Shown here in pieces: positions 17,791-25,505 of a stretch of DNA of 64,000 nt; positions within the stretch are counted from its first letter, which is position 1, and every line of letters begins with the position of its first letter. Source of the stretch: Terripilifer sp031921685 (GTDB lineage Bacteria > Pseudomonadota > Alphaproteobacteria > Rhizobiales > Beijerinckiaceae). Under the pieces are notes generated by a model, which ran no database searches, was not told the origin of the DNA, and saw only the letters and a list, made by a program, of their open reading frames with translations. The position numbers and the translations under genes are program-made. Location: assembly GCF_031921685.1 (NCBI RefSeq), contig NZ_JAPDHU010000002.1, forward strand, positions 1,364,001 through 1,428,000, given 5' to 3'.

Positions 17791-18942
17791 ATGGACGCAT
17801 CCTTGGTCGACACACTCACCGCTTGGCGTCGTCATCTGCACGCCCATCCCGGTCTTTCCCTGCATGAGGGCGAGACCGCAGGCTTTGTCGTCGAAAAACT
17901 CAAACAGCTCGGCGTGGAAGAGATTGCCGAGGGCATCGGCGGCCATGGCGTCGTTGCCACCTTGCGGCGCGACGGCAATCGATCCGTCGGCCTGCGCGCC
18001 GACATGGATGCGTTGCCGATCGAAGAGGCAACCGAGGATCTGCCGTGGCGCTCACGCAACTCTGGCGTCATGCATGCCTGCGGCCATGACGGTCACACCG
18101 TCGCCCTGCTTGGTGCGGCGGCGCTGCTAAAGAACGATCCCGACTGGTCGGGCACCGTGCATCTGGTGTTCCAGCCAGCGGAAGAAGGCGCCGGCGGCGC
18201 GAAATCCATGATTAAGGACGGATTGTTTCAACGCTTCCCGATGGAGCGCATTTTCGGCTGGCACAACTGGCCGGGCCTGCCGGCCGGTACGATTGCCGTG
18301 CATGACGGCCCGGTGATGGCGGCCGGCGCCCGTTTCGATATCCATTTCGATGGCCATGGCGGCCATGCCGCTCTGCCCCATCTCACCCGCGATCCGGTGA
18401 TCGCCGCCGGCCACGCCATCGTCGCCGTGCAATCGGTGATATCGCGCAATCTCGATCCGGTGGCCGGCGGGGGCGTCGTCTCCATCACCAAGATGGAAGC
18501 CGGCACGGCGATGAACCAGGTTCCGGCCAGCGCCGTCCTGCGCGGCACGGCCCGCTGGCTGCGCCAGGAAGACGGCGACATCATCGAGAGCGCCTTGCAG
18601 CGCATCGTGCAAGGCATCGGCGCGACATTCGACGTGGCGGGGCAACTGGAGTTTCGCCGTATCATTCCGCCGACCATCAATCATGCGGCAGAAGCCGATC
18701 TCGCCGCCGCGGCCGCCGCAGCCGGCGGCGCTCTGCGCCGCGACGTGCCACCCGCCATGACGGGCGAAGATTTTTCGTGCTTTCTAAACGAAGTGCCCGG
18801 CGCGTTCGTATGGATCGGCAATGGCCCCACCGACGGCGGGCGCGAATTGCACAGCCCGCATTACGACTTCAATGACGCCATTCTGCCGCGCGCCTCCGGC
18901 TATCTCGTCGAAGTGGCAAAGCGCGCGCTGGTAGCAGGCTGA
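17791..18942 (+). CDS. M20 family amidohydrolase (hippurate hydrolase / N-acyl amino acid hydrolase type)
   Basis: A 383-residue peptidase M20D enzyme. Metal ligands are seen in MHACGHDGH (about residues 91-99), in the EE pair of FQPAEEG (about 129-131) and in the His near the C-terminus (ELHSPHYDFND); the dimerisation domain spans about 180-290 with GHGGHAA. Relatives remove acyl groups from N-acyl amino acids, hippurate or auxin conjugates. It has no signal peptide. It converges on an MFS gene with a shared hairpin between them and appears to be a single-gene unit. Confidence 0.9.
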   Translation: MDASLVDTLTAWRRHLHAHPGLSLHEGETAGFVVEKLKQLGVEEIAEGIGGHGVVATLRRDGNRSVGLRADMDALPIEEATEDLPWRSRNSGVMHACGHDGHTVALLGAAALLKNDPDWSGTVHLVFQPAEEGAGGAKSMIKDGLFQRFPMERIFGWHNWPGLPAGTIAVHDGPVMAAGARFDIHFDGHGGHAALPHLTRDPVIAAGHAIVAVQSVISRNLDPVAGGGVVSITKMEAGTAMNQVPASAVLRGTARWLRQEDGDIIESALQRIVQGIGATFDVAGQLEFRRIIPPTINHAAEADLAAAAAAAGGALRRDVPPAMTGEDFSCFLNEVPGAFVWIGNGPTDGGRELHSPHYDFNDAILPRASGYLVEVAKRALVAG

Positions 18943-18976
18943 TCGGCAAGATCTCGTTTCTACTCCAACGCCCCCA

Positions 18977-19001
18977 TGCCGCGATCTTGTGGATCGCGGC
19001 A
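18977..19001. terminator. Bidirectional hairpin between convergent genes
   Basis: TGCCGCGATC and GATCGCGGCA form a 10-bp perfect stem around a 5-base loop. It lies between the ends of the amidohydrolase and MFS genes. Flanking T-runs are weak, so termination efficiency is uncertain. Confidence 0.6.
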
Positions 19002-19052
19002 CGATGATGCCATCAAAGATGCCGTTGCCGAGTGAACGTCGAAGCGTCCTCT

Positions 19053-20327
19053 TCAGGCTTCCTTGTATCGCGGCAAAAGCAGCGTCGAGAGAGCCAATAT
19101 AACGGAAAGGGCGCACAGGACCAAAAGCCCCGGCTGATAGCTGCCGAACGTCGCCGCCGCCCAACCGATGGCAAACGGGCCGAACGATGCACCCAAAGTA
19201 TGCAGAGCAAACAAGAACGCAAACAAAGTGGCAAATGCCGCTCGGGCGAAATAGCGGCTCACGAGGAAAGCGAGAAAGTCCATTTCGGCTCCGATGGCCA
19301 AGCCGATCCCGAACGCGGACAGCGCATAGGCAATGGGCGAATTCGCAAAGTACATAGATAGAAAGCCCACCGCGGTGACGCACAGGACGGCCAACATGAC
19401 CCTGGGCGCGAATATGTGGTCGATCAACCCGCCAACGATGATGCGCCCTGCAACCAGAGCCACGCCAAGGATGGACTGATAGGCGGCTGCCTGCGCCACC
19501 GTCATGCCCTGCGCCTGAAGCATGGGGACAAAATTGGTGATGCTGGCAATGAGGATGGCCCCCATCATGAAGGCAAAGAAAGCCAACACCCATGTCGTTC
19601 GAACCGCCGCAGCCGATTTAATCAGATCGAAACGCGGCACGGCGTTGGCTGGCCCTCGATCGGCGGCAGCGGCGGGATTTGGCTTCAAAGCAGCCATCAT
19701 CAAAGGCACGCAGAAAAACGCGATCGCGATGCCAAATATCAGAAACGTGTTCCGCCAACCTAGATTGGAAAGAAGAGCCGCCGACAATGGCGGCATCGCC
19801 GCCGCGCCCGCGCCGACGCCCATCATCGTCAGGCCCAATGCCAGGCCTCGTCTGCGATTGAACCATCCAACCACGATGGTCGCGTAGGAAGCCGGTAGCG
19901 TTCCGCTGCCGAGAACCCCCATCGCGGCGAACGCGATATAAATATCGAGAGCATTTCCGGGGATGACCGACATCAGACAAAACGAAATCGCCAGCAACAT
20001 CGATGAAACGATGGTGATCGACCGTCCGCCAAATCTATCCGTCAGAACGCCCCAGATGGGGCCGGCCACCACGACCGTCAAGCTGAAGACCATGAAGATC
20101 GAGGAAATCTGGGTGGCGTTGAAGCCAAGATCTTTCGCCATAGCCGACCCAAGAACGCCATAGGAATACACGACCAAGACGCCCATGCTGAAGAACAGGC
20201 CCATGAAAGCAGCCGCGACGACGAGCCATCCGCGTCGCGAATCGACGAGATCATCCGAGAGTGATTTTGGCGGCACAACGATCGCCTGCGCTCCCTGATG
20301 GTGCGCATCGAGCTCGGCATTTGCCAT
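19053..20327 (-). CDS. MFS transporter, oxalate/formate antiporter-like
   Basis: A 424-residue membrane protein with 12 hydrophobic segments. The N-terminal RRGWLVVAAAFMGLFFSMGVLVVYSYGV and GVLTDRFGGR motif fit the OFA/monocarboxylate branch of the MFS, which carries small carboxylates. ATG 20327 follows AAGGGGAACG; the open frame upstream is not protein-like. It is divergent from the chimeric regulator at 20634 with 306 bases between, so it probably belongs to the same regulon as the dioxygenase-like/Rieske cassette and may import its aromatic acid substrate. Confidence 0.87.
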   Translation of the reverse strand: MANAELDAHHQGAQAIVVPPKSLSDDLVDSRRGWLVVAAAFMGLFFSMGVLVVYSYGVLGSAMAKDLGFNATQISSIFMVFSLTVVVAGPIWGVLTDRFGGRSITIVSSMLLAISFCLMSVIPGNALDIYIAFAAMGVLGSGTLPASYATIVVGWFNRRRGLALGLTMMGVGAGAAAMPPLSAALLSNLGWRNTFLIFGIAIAFFCVPLMMAALKPNPAAAADRGPANAVPRFDLIKSAAAVRTTWVLAFFAFMMGAILIASITNFVPMLQAQGMTVAQAAAYQSILGVALVAGRIIVGGLIDHIFAPRVMLAVLCVTAVGFLSMYFANSPIAYALSAFGIGLAIGAEMDFLAFLVSRYFARAAFATLFAFLFALHTLGASFGPFAIGWAAATFGSYQPGLLVLCALSVILALSTLLLPRYKEA

Positions 20328-20633
20328 TAGCGTTCCCCTTTCGCCTGGATTGTGAGCGAGCTTCGCCACGATCGTGCTGCTCGCATCGTTCTGATTTATT
20401 CGACCCGAACAGCGTCCCTTACGATGTTCGGTCCCGTCCCGGCTCGTTCCGTTTGATCGGCATATTTTTCGCCTCGAAAATCGAGCAGGCGCGCAATTCA
20501 TTCGAAATGAGAATGTGCCCGTCAATCCTGGATTCGAAACTTTTTAAGGTCGGCATGAGGCGATTGATTCAGAAGCTCATTTGAATACGACGCTCACCTA
20601 TGATATCATTTTGATATCACTATTGAGGACACT
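20328..20633. promoter_or_regulatory. Divergent intergenic region with tandem TGATATCA palindromes
   Basis: The 306-base gap carries the start regions of the MFS gene and the chimeric regulator. Close to the regulator start, the palindrome TGATATCA occurs twice, at 20601-20608 and 20612-20619, with centres 11 bases apart, one helical turn. This places two copies on the same DNA face, 15 bases before the ATG at 20634, a likely autoregulatory operator. The rest of the gap shows nothing that I recognise. Confidence 0.55.
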
Positions 20634-21395
20634 ATGAAGCTGAATCAACTTCGAGATGTGGTGGCCATAGCCGAGTTTGGAGCGATCCGCCCGGCCGCCA
20701 GACATCTGACAATCCCTCAACCGCTCCTGAGCCGAAACCTGAGCAATCTGGAGAAGGAGCTCGGAAAAAAGATCTTCGAACGCCGATCGGAAGGCATGCA
20801 GCCGACGGTTTTTGGCAGCATCGTCATTGATGGCGCGCGAAAAATCCTCGGCGAAGTCGAACAATTGAACGATGCGATATCCGAACATCACTACAGCCAA
20901 TCTGCTAGGCGCAAGAAACCCGAACTCAAGAAGCGTTCGATAGTCCCAGGCGGCAGGGATCGAGCGAGCCATATCTTCATCGACCTGGTGTTCGAGATTT
21001 TTCGATCTTACGGGCGAATCATGAAAGTTGGCGACGTTATGGGGCAGCCGATCGGCCTCACCAGTTCCCGTTGGCAGGTCATGGGTTCTCTCAAGCACAA
21101 CAAGGCGAGCGTTTCGGACATCGCCCGTTATATGGGGCTCCAACGACAAAGCATTCAAAGGACCATAGATCTGCTACGTCGGGAAGGCCTGGTGGAGCTG
21201 ATCGATAATCCGAAGCATCGACGTTCGAAGCTGGTCGCCCTCACACCAAGTGGTTGGAAAACCATCGGGGAAGCCGACAATATCCGCGATGATTGGATCA
21301 AGAGATCGACAGTTGGCATTTCCACATCGGAACTTGAATCCGCATACACATTTCTACGCCGCGTCAGGAAGCGGCTCGGCGATCGTCTGGAGTAA
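20634..21395 (+). CDS. Chimeric regulator: LysR-type HTH fused to a MarR-type winged helix
   Basis: A 253-residue protein with two DNA-binding domains. Residues 1-82 match the N-terminal HTH of LysR regulators (LRDVVAIAEFGAIRPAARHL, PQPLLSRNLSNLEKELG, LFERR-like IFERR, then the linker helix). After a basic linker (about 90-108), residues 110-253 form a MarR domain: LTSSRWQVMGSL, SVSDIARYMGLQRQSIQRTIDLLRREGLV, DNPKHRRSKLVALTPSG wing, and a C-terminal dimer helix. The effector-binding domain of LysR proteins is absent. It lies between the MFS gene and the downstream cassette and likely controls both. Confidence 0.85.
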   Translation: MKLNQLRDVVAIAEFGAIRPAARHLTIPQPLLSRNLSNLEKELGKKIFERRSEGMQPTVFGSIVIDGARKILGEVEQLNDAISEHHYSQSARRKKPELKKRSIVPGGRDRASHIFIDLVFEIFRSYGRIMKVGDVMGQPIGLTSSRWQVMGSLKHNKASVSDIARYMGLQRQSIQRTIDLLRREGLVELIDNPKHRRSKLVALTPSGWKTIGEADNIRDDWIKRSTVGISTSELESAYTFLRRVRKRLGDRLE

Positions 21396-21406
21396 CGCGG
21401 CCTCTA

Positions 21407-21444
21407 TTGACAGCAGACTGACAAATTATTAGATTACTAATAAT
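21407..21444 (+). promoter_or_regulatory. Sigma-70 promoter with a 20-bp dyad over the -10
   Basis: TTGACA at 21407-21412 and TAGATT at 21430-21435 are 17 bases apart. The perfect inverted repeat ATTATTAG-ATTA-CTAATAAT (21425-21444) covers the -10. Its size is typical for a MarR-family operator, so bound regulator would exclude RNA polymerase from the downstream four-gene operon. Confidence 0.65.
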
Positions 21445-21493
21445 GAGATGATCGAGCGCCTCGATGCGCCGAACACATCCAGGGAGGTCAGCG

Positions 21494-22144
21494 ATGATTT
21501 ACTCCGATCTATACGTCAATGAATCGATCGAGAAGATCGCGGAGGATTGGGACTATCTCAACGAGCGAGTGATCAAGCGTTTCTTCGGCTTCAAAGCCGT
21601 CGGCGATAACGTCGTCGGCATTCGAACGGTGATGCCAGGCTCCGTCACCGAGCTGAACGGTTCAGCCCCACCCGTTGCGCTTGTCTCCGTTCGCAAGAAC
21701 TTCGAGATCGGCCCTCAGGGTGTTGTCGAAGTCCCCCGCATACCATTTTCTCTGCATGTCACGCGGGCGGGAACACCGCACCGCACGGAACATGTGTTCG
21801 GCTATTGGCACATCAACGACAAGGATGAGATCATCATCACCTTGCCGCCCGACGACGATGAACCCGGAAAAATCATTATCGTCATGGGAATGCCAACGGG
21901 CGAGGAAACCGATCGCTTCGCTTGGTACTGCGAGAAATGCGTGACGTTGTTGTTCATGCGCGAACTCGTCAGCGGCAGAGACTTCAGAAAGTTCTGGGCA
22001 GCGGAATTGGCGGCGGTCAGGGAATACAACGCCGATCCCAAGCACCAAATGTGTCCGAGCTGCGGCCATAAAAACCAGATGGCTTATTCCGGCATGCAAG
22101 CCTCGGACAAATCCGAAGAACGCCAGGCGAGGATGGTATGGTAA
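21494..22144 (+). CDS. 3-hydroxyanthranilate 3,4-dioxygenase-like protein, cupin plus zinc ribbon
   Basis: A 216-residue protein. The C-terminal region (WYCEKC about residues 142-147, then about 40 residues, then MCPSCGHKN) matches the rubredoxin-like metal site at the C-terminus of bacterial 3-hydroxyanthranilate dioxygenase. The preceding region (HVTRAGTPHRTEHVFGYWHINDKDE) sits where the cupin barrel would be and contains His and acidic residues able to bind iron. The N-terminal HDDPLEEFF motif of the true enzyme is not present, so the substrate is likely different. GGGAGG precedes ATG 21494. It heads a four-gene operon behind a dyad-covered promoter and overlaps the paralogue downstream by 7 bases. 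Confidence 0.6.
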   Translation: MIYSDLYVNESIEKIAEDWDYLNERVIKRFFGFKAVGDNVVGIRTVMPGSVTELNGSAPPVALVSVRKNFEIGPQGVVEVPRIPFSLHVTRAGTPHRTEHVFGYWHINDKDEIIITLPPDDDEPGKIIIVMGMPTGEETDRFAWYCEKCVTLLFMRELVSGRDFRKFWAAELAAVREYNADPKHQMCPSCGHKNQMAYSGMQASDKSEERQARMVW

Positions 22145-22728
22145 ACCTCGGCTACGTTCCCTCGGAAAGGCGAATCCCTGCCCCCGATATGTCCTTCGCA
22201 CGCCTGTTCAAGCAGCATCGAAGCAAATGGGAGGTCCGCGGACAGTATGCGATATGGACGGGATCACGCTCGTCCGACGAAGCCAAATATCGTTTGCTGG
22301 AGCGTTTGGATCGAAATGTCGTCCGTGTCGAACAGGCGAATGGTCGACAACTCATGCACCGGATCACCGCCGGAACCGAGTTTACCATCGAGAATCTGGC
22401 GGGATATTGGCTCACTTTCGACGTGGATTCGATCTGGATCGACGTGTCGTCGGCCGCTACTCAACATTGCGTTCTCCTTGTCGGGGGATCCACTGAAGCG
22501 GAGGGCAATGCAAGCGTCGGCTGGCTCTGTCCAAAGTGCGGCGCCTCCGTCTCCTCCAAGAGATTCCAGCATATCCTGCGGGACCTCCCATCGTTCTTAA
22601 ACGCTGCCGACAAGCTGGTCGAAGCTTTCAACGCTGATGCGGCTGTTAGAACCTGCGAGGAATGCGGCATCACCCATCCACCCAGCCATGGCATGACGCA
22701 GGACGAGCCCCTCGTCTCAACTCTTTGA
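22138..22728 (+). CDS. Paralogue of the preceding dioxygenase-like protein, probable inactive subunit
   Basis: A 196-residue protein related to the one before it. The region after AGT aligns: AGYWLTFDVDSIWIDV corresponds to FGYWHINDKDEIIITL, and WLCPKCGASV plus TCEECGITHPP give the same four-Cys ribbon. The ribbon with its DLPSFLNAADKLVEAFNAD spacer resembles the C-terminus of 3-hydroxyanthranilate dioxygenase closely. The His residues of the first protein in the barrel region are missing here, so this copy is probably a structural partner in a heteromeric enzyme. AGGCGAGGA precedes ATG 22138, and the 7-base overlap suggests translational coupling and fixed stoichiometry. Confidence 0.6.
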   Translation: MVNLGYVPSERRIPAPDMSFARLFKQHRSKWEVRGQYAIWTGSRSSDEAKYRLLERLDRNVVRVEQANGRQLMHRITAGTEFTIENLAGYWLTFDVDSIWIDVSSAATQHCVLLVGGSTEAEGNASVGWLCPKCGASVSSKRFQHILRDLPSFLNAADKLVEAFNADAAVRTCEECGITHPPSHGMTQDEPLVSTL

Positions 22729-22741
22729 ACGGAGCTCTTCG

Positions 22742-23098
22742 GTGTCACACGTTGGCGAAACAACATCCGTTCTCGCTCTCCTATGCGCTGAAGCGGACAT
22801 TCCAGGAGACGGAGCAATATTTTCTCGCGTCGTGAACGGGAAGAATATTGCTTTGGCGCGCAACCCGAACGCCCAAACGGGTGTCGTCGCCTTCTCAGCC
22901 CAATGTCCCCATATGCAAGCGCCATTCCGCTTCGGGCGCGTCGTCAATGGCGAGGTGATCTGCCCTTGGCACTTCTTCAGATTCGACACCGAAACCGGAA
23001 GCACGGTTCAGTGCGAAAGCATCATGAAGCTCGATACCTACCCCGTGCGGATCGCCGACGGGAACGTCTACGTCGAAGTTCGAAAGCAGGAGCAGTAA
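22742..23098 (+). CDS. Rieske [2Fe-2S] ferredoxin
   Basis: A 118-residue single-domain Rieske protein. The cluster ligands are CPH (CPHMQAPF) and CPWH, with exactly 16 residues between the first His and the second Cys. The lack of membrane segments or signal peptide and the size fit the soluble ferredoxins of aromatic-ring dioxygenases. The start is GTG 22742, 9 bases after GGAG. It is third in the operon, between the dioxygenase-like pair and the TAXI-fold protein, and probably transfers electrons to an oxygenase. No Rieske oxygenase alpha subunit or reductase is in the window, so its partner may be the dioxygenase-like pair or lie elsewhere. Confidence 0.9.
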   Translation: MSHVGETTSVLALLCAEADIPGDGAIFSRVVNGKNIALARNPNAQTGVVAFSAQCPHMQAPFRFGRVVNGEVICPWHFFRFDTETGSTVQCESIMKLDTYPVRIADGNVYVEVRKQEQ

Positions 23099-24061
23099 AT
23101 GTCGGTTACCAGTCTAGGCCCGCGTCTCGATTTCAAAATTGTAGCCGATTGGGGAAATGCAAATTTTCACACCATCGCCGGCTGGATTCTAGCACATCTG
23201 CGTTGGCAATCGGCTCCGCAATCAGAGTTCTGGATCAAGACCGGTACCGGCTACGGCGACAATCTTGAAGCCTTGACTTCGAAGGAGGTTGACTTGGCGA
23301 TCACGACCCCCTTCGACGTGGCGCCCGAGTGGGCCATGGCGGGGAGCCACTTCTTTCAAGGCAAGCCGGCGCCTTTTCTGCGTAGCCTCGGTTATCTGCC
23401 TCAAAACGACCGATTGGTCTTTGCCATTCGCGAGGACACGGGCATCACTTCGTTCAAGGATCTCCGCGAGAAGAAATTCCCGCTCAGGCTCGCCACGACC
23501 ACGCGCACGCCCGACAATCTGATGACCTGGATCGCCGAACGCGTCTTGGAATTGCATGGCATCAAGATCGAAGAATGGGGCGGCGAGTGGCTTGGGCACG
23601 ACTATCCGAGGATTTGTATTCCGCAGGTCATCGACGGCAAGGCCAACGCGGTGATGAATGAAGCGATCGTCGTTCCGCAATGGCGCGAACTCGTTGCTAA
23701 AATTCCCATGCGCTTCCTGGCGTTCGAGGAAGACGTTCTCCAAACCTTGGAGAACGACTATGGACTGAGACGGGCCACGCTTTCAGCCGGCACCCTTCGC
23801 GCTCCCATGGATATTCCGTGTATCGATTTCTCGAACTGGGCGATTTTGGTGCGCGACGATATGGACGAAGATCTCGCCTATCGCATTACCGGCATTATGG
23901 TGGAGCAAAGAGCGGAGCTGGAAGGCCGCTACAAGCACCTGCCGTCTGAAATTGCGCCCATGACCTATCCCATCGATCCCTATACGATGTGGAAGGGCGT
24001 CGGCGCCCCGCTGCATCCAGGCGCGCAACGCTACTATCGGGAACATGGCTATATGGCATAG
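23099..24061 (+). CDS. TAXI-family periplasmic-binding-fold protein without signal peptide
   Basis: A 320-residue protein of the TAXI branch of TRAP solute-binding proteins: FKIVADWGNANFHTIAG at the start, GTGYGDNLEALTSKEVDLAITTP at about 50-72, and a C-terminal HPGAQRYYREHGY typical of the family. It begins directly with the first beta strand; no signal peptide precedes it, and the upstream stop codon abuts the ATG, so no longer start exists. It should therefore be cytoplasmic. Some cytoplasmic proteins of this fold are enzymes (4,5-dihydroxyphthalate decarboxylase is the example I know), which suggests a catalytic or ligand-sensing role here. Last gene of the operon. Confidence 0.75.
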   Translation: MSVTSLGPRLDFKIVADWGNANFHTIAGWILAHLRWQSAPQSEFWIKTGTGYGDNLEALTSKEVDLAITTPFDVAPEWAMAGSHFFQGKPAPFLRSLGYLPQNDRLVFAIREDTGITSFKDLREKKFPLRLATTTRTPDNLMTWIAERVLELHGIKIEEWGGEWLGHDYPRICIPQVIDGKANAVMNEAIVVPQWRELVAKIPMRFLAFEEDVLQTLENDYGLRRATLSAGTLRAPMDIPCIDFSNWAILVRDDMDEDLAYRITGIMVEQRAELEGRYKHLPSEIAPMTYPIDPYTMWKGVGAPLHPGAQRYYREHGYMA

Positions 24062-24082
24062 CCATTTGAGTTGACGTCTCGT

Positions 24083-24103
24083 CGTGCCGCCTCTGGCGGC
24101 ACG
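24083..24103. terminator. Hairpin between convergent genes
   Basis: CGTGCCGCC and GGCGGCACG form a 9-bp perfect stem with a TCT loop, 21 bases after the TAXI gene and 17 bases beyond the end of the AlkB gene. It probably ends transcription from both sides. Confidence 0.65.
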
Positions 24104-24120
24104 ATCAATATTTCCAACGT

Positions 24121-24789
24121 TCAAGTCCGATCCCCCGCCTGCCGGAACGTCAGATTGTAACGCACCGCACCGGTCATCGGATGATCGCCGTCGCGCAAGG
24201 TGTCGACGCCATGAAAGGTCATGCGCGCCGGCCCGCCCCAGACCACCACGTCGCCGTGAACGAGGCGGAGACGCCGTGGCTTGTCGGCGCGGGCGAGACC
24301 GCCCCATAGAAAGGTCGCTGGCAGACCAAGCGACGCGGACACGATCGGGGCCTCGAGCCGACGCTCGTTGCGATCCTGGTGCAAGGTGAGCCGTGCGCCT
24401 GGCACGTAGCGATTGACAAGGCAGGCATCGGGCGTGAAATCGGCGAAGCCCGCCCGTGCTGCCGCCCGTTGCGCCAGATCGAGAAAAGACGGCGGCATCG
24501 CCGGCCACGGCTGGCCTGACTCGGGATCAAGGCGGTCATAGCGATAGCCGCTGCGATCGCTGACCCAGCCGAGCGCACCGCAATTGGTCATCGCCACGGA
24601 CATCGTCCAGCCACCGGGCGTGACCAGATGCCGGAACGGCGCCGCCCGGGCAATCGCCGCGACATCCTGCAACAGACTCTCCGCCTCGGCACGGGCAAAG
24701 CCTGCGAGCAGCATGGCGCCGGGATCGAGGGCAATATCCTCTGGCGCCGTCTCGAATAGATCGCTGGCAAAAAGATCGCTCATGATCAT
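24121..24789 (-). CDS. alkB: Alkylated DNA repair dioxygenase AlkB
   Basis: A 222-residue AlkB-type 2-oxoglutarate/Fe(II) dioxygenase that removes methyl groups from 1-methyladenine and 3-methylcytosine in DNA. Iron ligands are His and Asp of LTLHQDRNE and the His of MTFHGVDTL; 2-oxoglutarate is bound by the Arg residues of RYNLTFRQ. The nucleotide-lid region includes TNCGALGWVSDRSGYRY as in E. coli AlkB. ATG 24789 overlaps the stop of the upstream oxygenase gene (ATGA), so the two are co-translated. No adaptive-response regulator (Ada) is nearby. Confidence 0.93.
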   Translation of the reverse strand: MIMSDLFASDLFETAPEDIALDPGAMLLAGFARAEAESLLQDVAAIARAAPFRHLVTPGGWTMSVAMTNCGALGWVSDRSGYRYDRLDPESGQPWPAMPPSFLDLAQRAAARAGFADFTPDACLVNRYVPGARLTLHQDRNERRLEAPIVSASLGLPATFLWGGLARADKPRRLRLVHGDVVVWGGPARMTFHGVDTLRDGDHPMTGAVRYNLTFRQAGDRT

Positions 24790-25505
24790 GTCGCATCGTG
24801 AAAGATCACGCCCAGCGTATGGCGGTGGCCCTGCCGCAGCTTGCTGACACCATGGCGCAAGGCGACACGATAGTCGCCGCGTGTGCCTTTGTGCGGGCGG
24901 CTGTTGACCGCGAAGATCGCCGCATCGCCCTTGTTCAGCGGCACCACAGCCGGCCGCGTCTGCATGCGCGGGCGCTGTTCGGTGAGGACCAACTCGCCAC
25001 CCTCGAAATCGGCGCCGGGCTGGGAGAGCAGCACCACGAGCTGCAGCGGAAACACGTGCTCGCCGTAAAGATCCTGATGCAGGCAGTTATAGTCGCCCGA
25101 TCCGTATTGAAGCAGCAAAGGCGTCGGCCGCTTCTGTCCCGCCTGATGGCAGCGCTCCAGAAAGGCGGCGTGATCCCCAGGAAAGCGCACCGGCATGCCC
25201 ATGCGCGCATGCCATGTATTGGCGATCGGCACCAGATGCGGATAGACCGCCGTGCGCAAATCCTGGATCAATTTCGGCAAGGGATAGGCGAAATAGCGAT
25301 ATTCGCCTTGGCCAAATCCATGCCGTGCCATGACGACCCGGCTACGGAATGTCTCGCCGCCATGGCCATAGAGCCCGGCGATGCCGTCGCATTCCTCATC
25401 GCGCAGCAGTTTCGGCAGGACCGTCCAGCCTTGCGCATCGAGATCGGCGGCGGCCGCCGCCCAATCGACAGCGGCGACGCGCTTTTCCACCGAGCGATCA
25501 GTCAC
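24786..25505 (-). CDS. 2OG-Fe(II) oxygenase
   Basis: A 239-residue 2-oxoglutarate/Fe(II) dioxygenase of the prolyl-hydroxylase-like type. The HxD pair is in NCLHQDLYGEH, and the distal His and Arg are in the RPHKGTRGDYRVALRHGV region. GTG 25505 is chosen because GGGAGG lies 7 bases upstream; an earlier start at 25544 would add 13 residues without a ribosome site. It is translationally coupled to alkB, a pairing that suggests a shared role in alkylation damage, but the substrate is not known to me. Confidence 0.85.
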   Translation of the reverse strand: MTDRSVEKRVAAVDWAAAAADLDAQGWTVLPKLLRDEECDGIAGLYGHGGETFRSRVVMARHGFGQGEYRYFAYPLPKLIQDLRTAVYPHLVPIANTWHARMGMPVRFPGDHAAFLERCHQAGQKRPTPLLLQYGSGDYNCLHQDLYGEHVFPLQLVVLLSQPGADFEGGELVLTEQRPRMQTRPAVVPLNKGDAAIFAVNSRPHKGTRGDYRVALRHGVSKLRQGHRHTLGVIFHDAT

